Positions 18,443 to 27,811 of a stretch of 64,000 nt of DNA are shown here, in pieces. Position 1 is the first letter of the stretch, and every line of letters starts with the position of its first letter. The notes below the pieces were generated by a model. That model saw nothing but the letters and a program-made list of their open reading frames with translations. It had not been told where the DNA came from and did no database searches. Both the position numbers and the translations under genes were made by a program. The stretch comes from an uncultured Serinicoccus sp. (GTDB lineage Bacteria > Actinomycetota > Actinomycetes > Actinomycetales > Dermatophilaceae), in contig NZ_CANKYH010000006.1 in the NCBI RefSeq assembly GCF_947487915.1, positions 1 to 64,000 of the forward strand, written 5' to 3'.

Positions 18443-20200
18443 ATGCCTGACCACCACCCCCGTCCACCCGCCCGTCGCCGGTGGGTGGCCCTGACCGCGG
18501 CGGTGGTGCTGCTGGCCGCCTGCACGCCGGGTGCGGACTCCCCGGACGACGCGGGAGGCACCGGCGGCACGACGGCGGGGTCGAGCGGCTCCGGCGCCGA
18601 GGGGAGCGACTCCTCCGCAGCCCTGGTCGCGGTGCCGGCGACCGGCCAGGAGACGACGGTGCTCGGCGGCGCCACCGCGGCCGAGCTCGCCATCCAGGCC
18701 TCCGGCACCTTCTTCGAGAGCGCGCCCGTGGTCGTCGTCGCGGCGCAGGACGAGCAGCTGGCGGCGGCCTCCGCCGGCGTCACCCTCGGGGCGCCCGTGC
18801 TGGTGGACGGCCCGGGGGTCCTCGAGGAGGTCGAGCGGCTCGGGGCAGGGACGGCGCTCACCGTCGGGCCCGTCGAGGACCCGGGCGTCGAGGTGCTGGC
18901 CGTCGAGGACGGGCAGGCGCTGGCCGAGGCCCTCGGGGCCGACGCGGCGGCCGAGCCGGTGCCCGACGGCGAGCAGGTGGGCGCCCTGCTCGGGCTCGAG
19001 CCGGCCGCGCGGACCGTCCTGCAGGTGCAGGGCCGGGACGAGTCCTCGCCCGGGGACGGGACCGACGCCGCGGCACAGACCTCGGGCGACTCGGCGGGGC
19101 AGACGGCGGCGCCCGCCGAGCCGTTGGAGTCCGACGTCGAGGAGCTGCCCGAGACCGCCCGGCCCGAGCCGGCCGGGGGCAGCACCGTGCTCAGCACGGG
19201 CGCCGACCGCGACGCCGCCGCGGTCGCCACGGCCCTGGCGGCCGGCGCCCAGGTGCTGGTCGTGCCGGAGGGCGACCCGCGGGCCTCCTCGGAGGTGGTG
19301 CAGGCGGTGGCCGCAGCGGAGCCCGGCGCGGTGGTGGGTCTCGGCCCCGAGTTCGGCAGCACCGAGACGCTGGCCTCGACCGCCCGGGCGGCTGCGACCG
19401 GCGTCGAGCTGCCCGGCGGGGGCCAGCTGGTGCTGCCCGGAAAGACCTACGTCGCGCTCTACGGCAACCCGACGACGTCCGCCCTCGGTGTCCTCGGGGA
19501 GCAGGGTCCGGACGAGACGATCGAGCGCGCCGAGGAGATCGCCGGTACCTACACGGACCTCGTCGACGAGCCGGTCGTGCCGGCCCTGGAGATCATCGCC
19601 ACCGTCGCCAGCGCCGAGGCGGGGCCGGACGGCAACTACTCCAACGAGATGGACGTCGAGACCCTGCGACCCCTCGTCGACCTGGCGGCCGAGCACGGGA
19701 TGTATGTGGTGCTCGACCTGCAGCCGGGGCGCACGGACTTCGTCACCCAGGCCGAGCTCTACGAGGAGCTGCTGGTGCAGCCGCACGTCGGCCTGGCCCT
19801 GGACCCGGAGTGGCGGCTCGGCCCCGACGAGGTGCACCTGCGGCAGATCGGCCAGGTCGACGTCGCGGAGGTGGATGCCGTCGTGGACTGGCTGGCCGAG
19901 CTCACCCGGGACCACGACCTGCCGCAGAAGATGCTCGTCCTGCACCAGTTCCAGACCCGGATGATCCCCGGGGTGGACCGGGTCGACCAGTCGCGTCCCG
20001 AGGTCGCCGTGCTGATCCACGCCGACGGGCAGGGGCCCCAGGAGAGCAAGATGGGCACGTGGCGGGCGCTGCACGACCACGCCCCCTCGGTGACCCACTG
20101 GGGGTGGAAGAACTTCTACGACGAGGACGTCCCCGGTCCGCTGTCGCCGGCCGAGACGATGCAGGTCGAGCCGACCCCCGACTTCATCAGCTACCAGTAG
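18443..20200 (+). CDS. Large lipoprotein with repeat-like N-terminal half and conserved C-terminal domain
   Basis: 585 residues. A lipoprotein signal peptide ends in LLAAC, preceded by an RR-rich n-region. Residues of about 60-330 contain repeated segments of the type GAPVLVDGPGVLEEVERLGAGTALTVGPV that resemble degenerate cell-wall-binding (CWB2-like) repeats, separated by acidic low-complexity linkers. The C-terminal 250 residues are well ordered (KTYVALYGNP, then VVLDLQPGRTDF, LALDPEWRL, LVLHQFQTRM), reminiscent of a TIM-barrel-like domain conserved in actinobacterial lipoproteins of unknown function. The start ATG has CAGGAG upstream (18434-18439). It is divergent from dinB by about 127 bases. 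Confidence 0.75.
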   Translation: MPDHHPRPPARRRWVALTAAVVLLAACTPGADSPDDAGGTGGTTAGSSGSGAEGSDSSAALVAVPATGQETTVLGGATAAELAIQASGTFFESAPVVVVAAQDEQLAAASAGVTLGAPVLVDGPGVLEEVERLGAGTALTVGPVEDPGVEVLAVEDGQALAEALGADAAAEPVPDGEQVGALLGLEPAARTVLQVQGRDESSPGDGTDAAAQTSGDSAGQTAAPAEPLESDVEELPETARPEPAGGSTVLSTGADRDAAAVATALAAGAQVLVVPEGDPRASSEVVQAVAAAEPGAVVGLGPEFGSTETLASTARAAATGVELPGGGQLVLPGKTYVALYGNPTTSALGVLGEQGPDETIERAEEIAGTYTDLVDEPVVPALEIIATVASAEAGPDGNYSNEMDVETLRPLVDLAAEHGMYVVLDLQPGRTDFVTQAELYEELLVQPHVGLALDPEWRLGPDEVHLRQIGQVDVAEVDAVVDWLAELTRDHDLPQKMLVLHQFQTRMIPGVDRVDQSRPEVAVLIHADGQGPQESKMGTWRALHDHAPSVTHWGWKNFYDEDVPGPLSPAETMQVEPTPDFISYQ

Positions 20201-20326
20201 GACGGCCGGCCTCGTCGCTCCCTGGGGGGATCCCCACGTCGACAGGCCGGCTGTCGTGTGTTTGCCTGGCGGGGCAGGACAGGCGCCCCGACCGGGGTGC
20301 CCGACCGGACGAAAGGAGCGACGAAC

Positions 20327-20524
20327 ATGGGTTTCATGGACAAGGCGAAGGACATGGCCGGGCAGCACGACGAGAAGGTCGACCAGGGGGTCGAGAAGGG
20401 CGGTGACTTCGTCGACGACAAGACGGGTGGCCAGCACTCCGAGCAGGTCGACAAGGCGCAGAACTTCGCCAACGACCGGGCCGACCAGTTCGGTAGCGTC
20501 GAGGGCGAGGACGACCAGGCCTGA
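20327..20524 (+). CDS. Small antitoxin-like protein (MT0933/Rv0909 type)
   Basis: 65 residues, very hydrophilic and Asp/Lys/Gly-rich. The pattern MDKAKDMAGQHDEKVDQGVE followed by DKTGG matches the small MT0933-like antitoxin family common in actinobacteria. GAAAGGAG lies 8 bases before the ATG. No toxin gene is adjacent, so a role outside toxin-antitoxin pairing is possible. It is followed directly by a strong bidirectional terminator. Confidence 0.75.
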   Translation: MGFMDKAKDMAGQHDEKVDQGVEKGGDFVDDKTGGQHSEQVDKAQNFANDRADQFGSVEGEDDQA

Positions 20525-20528
20525 GCCG

Positions 20529-20587
20529 CACCGGCACGACGAAGCCCCCGACCGGTCCGTCCGGTCGGGGGCTTCGTCGTGCCGGTG
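20529..20587. terminator. 27-bp-stem bidirectional terminator
   Basis: A perfect 27-bp inverted repeat with a 5-nt TCCGT loop sits between the convergent small antitoxin-like gene and rpiB, starting 4 bases after one stop and touching the other (20588). It is the strongest terminator in the window. Confidence 0.9.
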
Positions 20588-21055
20588 TCAGGGCAGTGGG
20601 GGCAGGCTGCCGTCCGCCTCGTAGGCCCGCACCATGTCGATGCGCCGCTGGTGACGCGGGTCGCCGGAGAAGTCGGTGGTGAGGAAGACCTCGACCATGG
20701 CCCGGGCCTCCTCGATGCTGTGCATGCGCGCGCCGATCGACAGGACCTGGGCGTCGTTGTGCTCGCGCATGAGCCGGGCCAGGTCCGGGTTGTAGGCCAG
20801 CCCGGCCCGGATGCCGGCGACCTTGTTGGCCGCCATCTGCTCGCCGTTGCCGGACCCGCCGAGCACGATCCCGAGGGACCCCTCCTCCCGCGCGACCGCC
20901 CGGGCCGCGCGCAGCACGAAGACCGGGTAGTCGTCCTGGGGGTCGTGGTCGAGGGGCCCGTGGTCGACCACGTCGTGCCCCTGCTCGGCCAGCCAGGTCA
21001 CCAGGTCGCGCTGCAGCTCGTAGGCGGCGTGGTCACCACCGAGGTGCACCCTCAT
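20588..21055 (-). CDS. rpiB: Ribose-5-phosphate isomerase B
   Basis: Interconverts ribose 5-phosphate and ribulose 5-phosphate in the pentose phosphate pathway. 155 residues with the phosphate-binding GGDHAAYELQRDL start, LGGSGNGEQMAANKV, and the HNDAQVLSIGARM stretch. The position of the catalytic Cys of E. coli RpiB is not Cys; a Glu (E72 in GSGNGEQ) is placed as in M. tuberculosis RpiB, where Glu is the base. Start ATG at 21055, with the upstream gene's stop 13 bases away, so they form an operon. Confidence 0.95.
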   Translation of the reverse strand: MRVHLGGDHAAYELQRDLVTWLAEQGHDVVDHGPLDHDPQDDYPVFVLRAARAVAREEGSLGIVLGGSGNGEQMAANKVAGIRAGLAYNPDLARLMREHNDAQVLSIGARMHSIEEARAMVEVFLTTDFSGDPRHQRRIDMVRAYEADGSLPPLP

Positions 21056-21067
21056 CTCGACTCCTCC

Positions 21068-21721
21068 TCAGCTGAAGTCGGGGCCCACGCTGCGGGTCCG
21101 CTTCATCTCGTAGAAACCGGGGGTGCCCGCGACGAGCAGGCAGCCGTCCCAGAGGCGGCCGGCGGCCTCGCCCTTGGGGGCCGGGGTGACGACGGGCCCG
21201 AAGAAGGCGACGTCCTCGACCCGCACGACCGGCGTGCCCACGTCGTCGCCGACGAGGTCGATCGCCCGCTGGTGGCTGGCGCGCAGAGCCTCGTCGTGCT
21301 CCTCGCTCGCGCCGGCCTGCGCCAGCGCCGGGTCCAGGCCGAGCTCGTCCAGCACCTCGGTGGTGATGGTGTCGAGGTCCTCGCTGCCGCGGCCCTCCAG
21401 GTGGATCCGCTGGCCGTAGGCGTCGTACATCTTCCGGCGCAGGGCGTTGGCCTCCTCGTCGGGCAGGTCGGCCGTGGCGGCGACGATGGTCCGGACCGGG
21501 CCCCACGCGCGGTCGAGCATCGCGCGGTAGCCCTCGTCCAGGTCGCGGCCCTCGTTGAGCACCGACAGGCTCATGACCGAGAAGGTGATCTCGAGGTCGC
21601 GCACCTCCGCTGCCTCGAGCAGCCAGCGGGAGGTCATCCAGGCCCACGGGCACGCCGGGTCGAAGAACATCTCGGCATGGGTGGTGCCGCCGGACTCGGC
21701 GGAAGATTCGTGATGCGTCAT
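21068..21721 (-). CDS. DsbA-family protein resembling mycothiol-dependent nitroreductase Rv2466c
   Basis: 217 residues with a thioredoxin/DsbA fold. The active-site region is FDPACPWAWMTSRWL near residue 21, giving a CPWA motif with a single cysteine. The central helical insertion and the GTPVVRV cis-Pro loop are present. The Rv2466c family reduces substrates with mycothiol, which fits an actinobacterial host. It is the first gene of a pair with rpiB. Whether this monothiol form acts as an oxidoreductase, an S-transferase or only binds is not evident. Confidence 0.82.
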   Translation of the reverse strand: MTHHESSAESGGTTHAEMFFDPACPWAWMTSRWLLEAAEVRDLEITFSVMSLSVLNEGRDLDEGYRAMLDRAWGPVRTIVAATADLPDEEANALRRKMYDAYGQRIHLEGRGSEDLDTITTEVLDELGLDPALAQAGASEEHDEALRASHQRAIDLVGDDVGTPVVRVEDVAFFGPVVTPAPKGEAAGRLWDGCLLVAGTPGFYEMKRTRSVGPDFS

Positions 21722-21787
21722 GCGACCATCGTGTCACGTCATACCCTGACCTTCAGCCGCACCCGACGCTCGACGAGGAGACTCTGC

Positions 21788-24370
21788 ATGCCCGGCACCA
21801 ACCTGACCCGCGACGAGGCCGCCGCCCGCTCGGCGCTCATCCGGACCGAGTCCTACGACGTGGTCCTGGACCTCACCCGCGGGGCGGAGACCTTCTCGAC
21901 GCGCAGCACGGTGCGGTTCACCTGCTCGCGGCCGGGCGAGTCCACCTGGATCGACTTCGTGGGCCCGTCCGTGGAGCGGATCGCGCTCAACGGGACCGAG
22001 CTCGACCCTGCCGCGGCCCTGGCCGACTCGCGGATCGCCCTGCCGGACCTCGCGGAGACCAACGAGCTCGTCGTCGAGGCGACCGGGGCCTACATGAACA
22101 CCGGCGAGGGCCTGCACCGGTTCGTCGACCCGGCCGACGGCGAGGTCTACCTCTACACGCAGTTCGAGGTCCCGGACAGCCGGCGGATGTTCCCCGTCTT
22201 CGAGCAGCCCGACCTCAAGGCGACCTTCGCCTTCACCGTCACCGCGCCCGCGCACTGGCAGGTCATCTCCAACGAGCCGACGCCGGAGCCCACGCCCGCG
22301 GACCGGGCGGGCGACGCCGACGGTGCCGGCACGGCCACCTGGGCGTTCCCCGCGACCGCGCGGATCTCGCCCTACATCACGGCGCTGGTCGCTGGACCGT
22401 ATGACGTCGTCCGCGACGCGGTGAGCACGCGCGCCGGCGAGGTGCCGCTGGCGGTCTACTGCCGACGCAGCCTCACCCCCCACCTGGACGCCGACAACAT
22501 CCTCGACGTGACGAAGAAGGGTTTCGCGTTCTTCGAGGAGGAGTTCGACTACGCCTACCCGTTCACGAAGTACGACCAGATCTTCACGCCGGAGTACAAC
22601 ATGGGCGCGATGGAGAACGCCGGGTGCGTGACCATCGTGGAGAACTACGTCTTCCGGTCCAAGGTGACCGAGGCGATCGTCGAGCGGCGCGCGCTGACCA
22701 TCCTGCACGAGCTGGCGCACATGTGGTTCGGCGACCTCGTGACGATGACGTGGTGGGACGACCTGTGGCTCAACGAGAGCTTCGCCGAGTGGGCCTCGAC
22801 GACCGCGCAGGCCGAGGCCACCGACTGGACCGACGCGTGGACCACCTTCGGCACCGCCGAGAAGGCCTGGGCCTACCGGCAGGACCAGCTCTCCTCCACC
22901 CACCCCGTCGCCGCGGACATGGTCGACCTCGCCGCGGTCGAGGTGAACTTCGACGGCATCACCTACGCCAAGGGCGCCTCGGTGCTCAAGCAGCTCGTCG
23001 CCTACGTGGGCCGGGAGCCGTTCCGGGACGGGCTGCGCGCCTACTTCGCCAAGCACGCCTGGGGCAACACCACCCTGCGCGACCTGCTCGTCGAGCTGGA
23101 GGCGACCAGCGGACGCGACCTCAGCTCGTGGAGCGAGGTCTGGCTGGAGACGGCCGGGGTCAACACGCTCGCGCCCGAGGTGGAGGTGGCGCAGGACGGC
23201 ACCATCGCCTCGCTGGCCATCGTGCAGACCACGCCCGCCGAGCACCCCACCCAGCGTCCGCACCGGCTGGCCGTCGGGTGCTACGACCTCGTGGACGGTG
23301 CCCTGCGCCGCACCCACCGGGTCGAGCTCGACGTCGACGGGGAGCGCACCGAGGTGCCCGAGCTCGTCGGACGGCCGATGCCCGGCCTGCTGCTCGTCAA
23401 CGACGACGACCTCGCCTACGCCAAGATCCGCCTCGACGAGCGCTCGCTCGCGACGGCGCTGGAGCACCTGCGCGCCTTCACCGAGTCGCTGCCGCGGGCG
23501 CTGGTGCTGGGGGCCGCGTGGGACATGACGCGGGACGGCGAGATGGCCGCGAGCGACTACGTGCGGCTGGTCCTCACCGCGCTCCCGGGCGAGACCGACT
23601 CCACCCTGCTGCGGGTGCTCATCCAGCAGGTGAGCGCCGCCGCGCTGACCTACACCGCGCCGGAGCACCGCGAGGCCGTCGTCGCCGAGCTCACCGCGGG
23701 CCTGCGCGAGAGCACCCTGGCCGCCGCAGCCGACAGCGACGCCCAGCTGCAGCTGGTGACGGCGTGGGCCTCCTTCGCCCGGTCCGAGGCCGACCTCGCC
23801 CTGGTGCGGGGTCTGCTGTCCGGGGAGGAGAAGCTGGCCGGGCTGAGCGTCGACCAGGACATGCGCTGGACGCTGCTCACCGCCCTGGCGACAGCCGGCG
23901 CCGCCGGCGAGGAGGAGATCGCCGCCGAGCGGGAGCGCGACAACACCGCGACCGGCAACGAGAAGGCCGCGCGGGCGCGGGCCGCGGTGCCGACCGCGGA
24001 GGCGAAGGAGGCCGCGTGGGTCGACGCCGTCGAGACGGCCGGCCTGTCGAACTCCGTGCTGGCGGCCATGGCGCTGGGTTTCGGGCGGGTGCACGACGAG
24101 GCGCTGCTGGCGCCCTACGTCGAGCGCTACCACGACGTGGTCTCCCGCGTGTGGGACGAGCGCACGCACCACATCGCCGAGTCGCTGGCCGTCGGGTTCT
24201 ACCCGCTCGCCGTCGCCTCGCCCGAGCTGCTCGACGCCAGCGAGACCTGGCTGGAGGCCCACCCCCACGCCTCCAACAGCCTGCGGCGGACGGTGGCCGA
24301 GAACCGTGACGCCGTCGCCCGCGCCCTGCGCGCCCAAGCCACTGACGCCGACGCCCGGACCCAGAGCTAG
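21788..24370 (+). CDS. pepN: Aminopeptidase N (M1 family)
   Basis: 860-residue zinc metalloaminopeptidase acting in the cytoplasm on peptide N-termini. The substrate-gating motif GAMENAG is followed by the zinc site HELAH (residues 307-311) and the third ligand Glu in NESFAEW (E330). The C-terminal ERAP1-like helical domain is full length. ATG at 21788 has GAGGAG 4-9 bases upstream. It is transcribed divergently from the DsbA-like gene and followed by a palindrome shared with the malQ end. Confidence 0.95.
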   Translation: MPGTNLTRDEAAARSALIRTESYDVVLDLTRGAETFSTRSTVRFTCSRPGESTWIDFVGPSVERIALNGTELDPAAALADSRIALPDLAETNELVVEATGAYMNTGEGLHRFVDPADGEVYLYTQFEVPDSRRMFPVFEQPDLKATFAFTVTAPAHWQVISNEPTPEPTPADRAGDADGAGTATWAFPATARISPYITALVAGPYDVVRDAVSTRAGEVPLAVYCRRSLTPHLDADNILDVTKKGFAFFEEEFDYAYPFTKYDQIFTPEYNMGAMENAGCVTIVENYVFRSKVTEAIVERRALTILHELAHMWFGDLVTMTWWDDLWLNESFAEWASTTAQAEATDWTDAWTTFGTAEKAWAYRQDQLSSTHPVAADMVDLAAVEVNFDGITYAKGASVLKQLVAYVGREPFRDGLRAYFAKHAWGNTTLRDLLVELEATSGRDLSSWSEVWLETAGVNTLAPEVEVAQDGTIASLAIVQTTPAEHPTQRPHRLAVGCYDLVDGALRRTHRVELDVDGERTEVPELVGRPMPGLLLVNDDDLAYAKIRLDERSLATALEHLRAFTESLPRALVLGAAWDMTRDGEMAASDYVRLVLTALPGETDSTLLRVLIQQVSAAALTYTAPEHREAVVAELTAGLRESTLAAAADSDAQLQLVTAWASFARSEADLALVRGLLSGEEKLAGLSVDQDMRWTLLTALATAGAAGEEEIAAERERDNTATGNEKAARARAAVPTAEAKEAAWVDAVETAGLSNSVLAAMALGFGRVHDEALLAPYVERYHDVVSRVWDERTHHIAESLAVGFYPLAVASPELLDASETWLEAHPHASNSLRRTVAENRDAVARALRAQATDADARTQS

Positions 24371-24378
24371 GCACAGCG

Positions 24379-24432
24379 CCGGACGCGCGGTAGGCACGGC
24401 GCGCGTCCAGTAGGGCCCTACCGCGCGTCCGG
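24379..24432. terminator. Bidirectional hairpin built from GCACCGGACGCGCG words
   Basis: CCGGACGCGCGGTAGG (24379-24394) pairs perfectly with CCTACCGCGCGTCCGG (24417-24432) around a 22-nt loop. The right arm covers the malQ stop codon. The arms match the dispersed word seen at 8937, 8979 and 9830. Confidence 0.75.
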
Positions 24433-26541
24433 TGCGACGGCGCGGGCGATGCGGCGGGCGCTGCGCCAGGTGACGAGCTCGTCGAGCAGCACCGGCTGGC
24501 CCTCCGGGCCGGCGAGCGGCACCCGCCAGTTGGGGTACTCCTCGTCGGTGCCGGGCTGGTTGATGACCCGCTTGTCGCCGGCCAGGTCGCTGATGCTCAC
24601 CCCGAGCAGCTTGGCCGGGGTGCGCGCGAGGAAGGCGTGCAGCGCCTCCACCTGCTCGGGCACCTCGGCGCCCTCGCGGAGCAGCCCGCGCCGCCGCAGG
24701 TCGGTGAGCACCTCGTCCCGCGAGCGCGCCTCCTCCTCCTGCTCGACCTCCAGCGGCCGGTCCAGCAGGCCCAGCCGCGAGCGCAGGTCGATGTGCACGC
24801 CCTCGAGGTAGCCGGCTGTCGGCGGCAGGTCGTGCGTGGTGACCGTCGCGAGGCACAGCTCGCGGTAGGCCTCCGGGTCCAGCAGGCTCCCGTCGCCGTC
24901 CCAGTCACGCTCGAACCACAGGATCGAGGTCCCCATCACCCCGCGCTCGCGCAGGTAGTCGCGCACCCACGGCTCGACCGTGCCGAGGTCCTCGCCCACG
25001 ACGACGGCCCCGGCGCGGTGCGCCTCCAGCAGCAGGATGCCGATCATCGCCTCGTGGTCGTAGCGCACGTAGGTCCCCTGGAAGGGCTCGGCACCCTGCG
25101 GGATCCACCACAGCCGGAACAACCCGATGACGTGGTCCACCCGCAGGCCGCCGCTGTCGCGCAGCGCGGCGTGCACCATCTCGCGGTAGGGGGCGTAACC
25201 CAGCTCGGCGAGCTTGTCCGGGCGCCACGGCGGCTGCGACCAGTCCTGCCCCAGCTGGTTGTACTGGTCGGCGGGCGCCCCGACCGTCACCCCCCGCGCG
25301 AGGGCGTCCCCCAGACCCCAGGCGTCGGCGCCGTCCGGGTGCACCCCGACGGCGAGGTCGGAGATGACGCCCAGCGACATGCCGGTGTCCAGCAGGTCGC
25401 GCTGCACCCGCGCCAGCTGCTCGTCGAGCACCCACTGCAGCCAGCAGTGGAACTCGACCTCGCCGGCGTGCTGCTGCCGGTATGCCTCGACCGCCTCTCC
25501 CCGGGCGTCCTGGAGCTCGGTCGGCCACTGCCGCCAGAAGGTGCCGTGCTCCTGGCTGACGGCGCACCACGTGGCGAAGTCCACGAGCCCCTGGCCCTCG
25601 CGCTCGACGTAGGCCTCGAAGGCCCGGGAGCGACGCAGCGAGCGCGGCTGCCGGAAGACGAGCCGCAGCGCCGCCTCCTTGGCCGCCCACACCGGGTCCC
25701 GCTCGAGCACGTCCAGGGCGAGGTACCGCTGGGCGTCGTCGGCGTGCCACTCGACGAGCTGGCGCTCCGCGGCGGACAGGTAGGCCACCTCGGGCACGTC
25801 CTCCACCCGGATGTAGAGGGGGTTGACGAAGCGCCGGCTGGTCGGGAGATAGGGCGAGGGCTCCATCTCCCCGACCGGCTCCGCTGCGTGCAGCGGGTTG
25901 ACCAGGACGAAGTCGGCGCCCAGGCCGGCGGCCCACGCCCCCGCGTCCCCGAGGTCCGCGAGGTCACCGATCCCCCAGGAGCCGGCCGAGCGCATGGCGT
26001 ACAGCTGGGTCATCAGCCCCCAGGCGCGGGCCCCGTCCTCCCCCAGCCCGGCGGGCAGCCCGAGGGTGGGTGGCGTCACGACGAGCGACATCCGGGCCTG
26101 CTCGCCGTCGGCCGAGACGGCCACCTCGTGCCAGCCGAGCGGCAGGTCCGTGGGCACGTCGAGCAGCACCCGGCGCAACCGGCGGCCGCCGACCTCGCGC
26201 TCCTGCTCGCCCGACTGCATACCCAGGGACCGCTCGTTGCCGTCCTCGGTCCGCAGCGTCGCCTCCGGCGTCGTCTGCACCTCGTGGTGCACGGGGACGA
26301 CCGGGGCGACCCCCTGGGCGACCACGACGACCGGGGGCAGCAGCCGGCGCCACTCCCGCTCCTGCACCCGGGCCAGCTCGCGGTCGACGAAGTCGCCGTC
26401 GACGTCCACCCCCAGGGCCTCCAGCACGGCCATGACCGTCTCCTCCGGGACCTGGGCGTGCCGCCCCTGCCAGTCCCAGAACTCGGTCGCGATGCCGTAG
26501 GCATCCGCCAGCTGGGCGAGGGCGGGGGTGCGCTGCGTCAC
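24418..26541 (-). CDS. malQ: 4-alpha-glucanotransferase (amylomaltase, GH77)
   Basis: 707 residues. It transfers alpha-1,4-glucan segments between maltodextrins. Catalytic residues are readable: nucleophile Asp in GLRVDHVIGLF, acid/base Glu in VVGEDLGTVEP, and Asp in TTHDLPPTAG. The N-terminal 150 residues are an extra domain (ELARVQEREWRRLLPPVVVV and a beta-rich stretch), as in actinobacterial and E. coli-type MalQ. It works with the GH13 and GH15 enzymes of the window in glycogen/maltodextrin turnover. Start ATG at 26541; divergent from the MscS gene. Confidence 0.95.
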   Translation of the reverse strand: MTQRTPALAQLADAYGIATEFWDWQGRHAQVPEETVMAVLEALGVDVDGDFVDRELARVQEREWRRLLPPVVVVAQGVAPVVPVHHEVQTTPEATLRTEDGNERSLGMQSGEQEREVGGRRLRRVLLDVPTDLPLGWHEVAVSADGEQARMSLVVTPPTLGLPAGLGEDGARAWGLMTQLYAMRSAGSWGIGDLADLGDAGAWAAGLGADFVLVNPLHAAEPVGEMEPSPYLPTSRRFVNPLYIRVEDVPEVAYLSAAERQLVEWHADDAQRYLALDVLERDPVWAAKEAALRLVFRQPRSLRRSRAFEAYVEREGQGLVDFATWCAVSQEHGTFWRQWPTELQDARGEAVEAYRQQHAGEVEFHCWLQWVLDEQLARVQRDLLDTGMSLGVISDLAVGVHPDGADAWGLGDALARGVTVGAPADQYNQLGQDWSQPPWRPDKLAELGYAPYREMVHAALRDSGGLRVDHVIGLFRLWWIPQGAEPFQGTYVRYDHEAMIGILLLEAHRAGAVVVGEDLGTVEPWVRDYLRERGVMGTSILWFERDWDGDGSLLDPEAYRELCLATVTTHDLPPTAGYLEGVHIDLRSRLGLLDRPLEVEQEEEARSRDEVLTDLRRRGLLREGAEVPEQVEALHAFLARTPAKLLGVSISDLAGDKRVINQPGTDEEYPNWRVPLAGPEGQPVLLDELVTWRSARRIARAVAPDAR

Positions 26542-26670
26542 GGGGGTGGAACCTTTCGCGAGTGGACGGTCGCCCCCAGTCTCTCAGGAGAGGAGCCCCC
26601 TGCCCTAGCGCCGCGACGGGGCGTCGTGCACGACGGGCGGATGCACGCGCCACGCCCTGGGACCACGACA

Positions 26671-27585
26671 ATGGACGGCATGCCGAATCTCGACGTGGCC
26701 TTCGACTCCTGGGAGGCGACCGTGGACTGGTTGCTCGGCGCACCGCTGCGGATCGTCCTCATCCTGCTCTTCGCGGTCGTCGCCCGCTGGGCGGCGCACC
26801 GCGCCATCAAGGGGGTGGTCGAGCGGGCCGCGACGCGGGCCGACGACCACGAGCGCTCGTCCCTGGAGCGGGTCTTCGACTCGGCGGCGGGGGTGCGGCG
26901 CGAGCGTCGGCGCCAGCGCGCGCTGACCATGGGGTCGCTGCTGCGCAGCATCGCGACCTTCACCATCGCCACCGTCGCGCTCCTGACCATCATGGCCGAG
27001 CTGGGGATGCCGCTCGCCCCGCTGCTGACCAGCGCCGGGATCGGTGGTGTCGCGCTGGGCTTCGGCGCCCAGTCGCTGGTCAAGGACTTCCTGTCCGGTG
27101 TCTTCATGATCATCGAGGACCAGTACGGCGTGGGCGACTTCATCGACACCGGCGAGGCCGTCGGCACCGTCGAGGAGGTCAGCCTGCGGGTCACCCGGCT
27201 GCGCGACGCGAGCGGCGTCGTGTGGTTCATCCGCAACGGCGAGATCATCCGCATCGGCAACAAGAGCCAGGGCTGGGCGGTCGCGACGATCGACATCCCG
27301 GTCGCCTACGACGAGGACCCGGCGCAGGTCATCCCCATGCTCCGCGAGGTCACCGCCCAGGTGTATGCCGACCCCGAGTGGTCGACGAAGCTCCTGGAGG
27401 AGCCCACCGTGGCCGGCGTCGAGTCGGTCTCCGGCGGCACCATGACGTTGCGGATCTTCGCCAAGTGCCGGCCCGGCGAGCAGTGGGGCGTGCCCCGCGT
27501 CATCCGCGAGCGCGCCAAGGAGCGCTTCGACACCGAGGGTGTCCGCGGCCCCCGGATCACCCCCTTCGGGGACGCCCCGGCCTGA
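26671..27585 (+). CDS. Small-conductance mechanosensitive channel (MscS family)
   Basis: 304 residues with three membrane helices. The pore-lining third helix and its continuation read GGVALGFGAQSLVKDFLSG, the MscS hallmark, followed by the beta domain (DQYGVGDFI) and the C-terminal alpha/beta domain. Between helices 1 and 2 there is a charged insertion (VERAATRADDHERSSLERVF, then an Arg-rich RRERRRQR). It releases solutes under hypo-osmotic stress. The start could be 26671 (MDGMPN), 26680 or 26641; none has a strong ribosome binding site. Confidence 0.92.
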   Translation: MDGMPNLDVAFDSWEATVDWLLGAPLRIVLILLFAVVARWAAHRAIKGVVERAATRADDHERSSLERVFDSAAGVRRERRRQRALTMGSLLRSIATFTIATVALLTIMAELGMPLAPLLTSAGIGGVALGFGAQSLVKDFLSGVFMIIEDQYGVGDFIDTGEAVGTVEEVSLRVTRLRDASGVVWFIRNGEIIRIGNKSQGWAVATIDIPVAYDEDPAQVIPMLREVTAQVYADPEWSTKLLEEPTVAGVESVSGGTMTLRIFAKCRPGEQWGVPRVIRERAKERFDTEGVRGPRITPFGDAPA

Positions 27586-27593
27586 CACCGTGA

Positions 27594-27740
27594 CGTCGGC
27601 CCTACCGTTCACCTGAACGCCTGAGCCGGTCCGGCCGGGCGTGTCGTCGGCCCCAGCGTTCACCTGAACGCCTGAGCCGGTCCGGCCGGGCGTGTCGTCG
27701 GCCCTACCGTTCACCTGAACGCCTGAGCCGGTCCGGCCGG
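27594..27740. repeat. Tandem repeat, 51-bp unit x 2.9, each with a GTTCACCTGAAC dyad
   Basis: Units at 27594-27644, 27645-27695 and 27696-27740 (truncated) differ at only two positions (CTACC against CAGCG). Each unit holds the near-palindrome CGTTCA-CC-TGAACG (GTTCACCTGAAC at 27607, 27658 and 27709) plus CCGGTCCGGCCGG. The array fills most of the gap before the sigma-like gene. Its 51-nt period keeps a minus-strand frame open (17-residue repeats), which I read as accidental. Confidence 0.9.
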
Positions 27741-27811
27741 ATGGCGTGCGCGGGAGACGTGGCCCGGCGGCCCGCCGAGGAAGGCAGGCGCGGGTTTGGC
27801 ACGATGGGTCG

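Noticed and set aside
20327..20524. Classical toxin-antitoxin pair
   Set aside because: The small protein resembles the MT0933 antitoxin family, but neither neighbour is a toxin-like gene.
27607..27720. Possible LexA/SOS boxes in the 51-bp repeats
   Set aside because: The dyad is GTTC-N4-GAAC, the reverse arrangement of the actinobacterial GAAC-N4-GTTC box.
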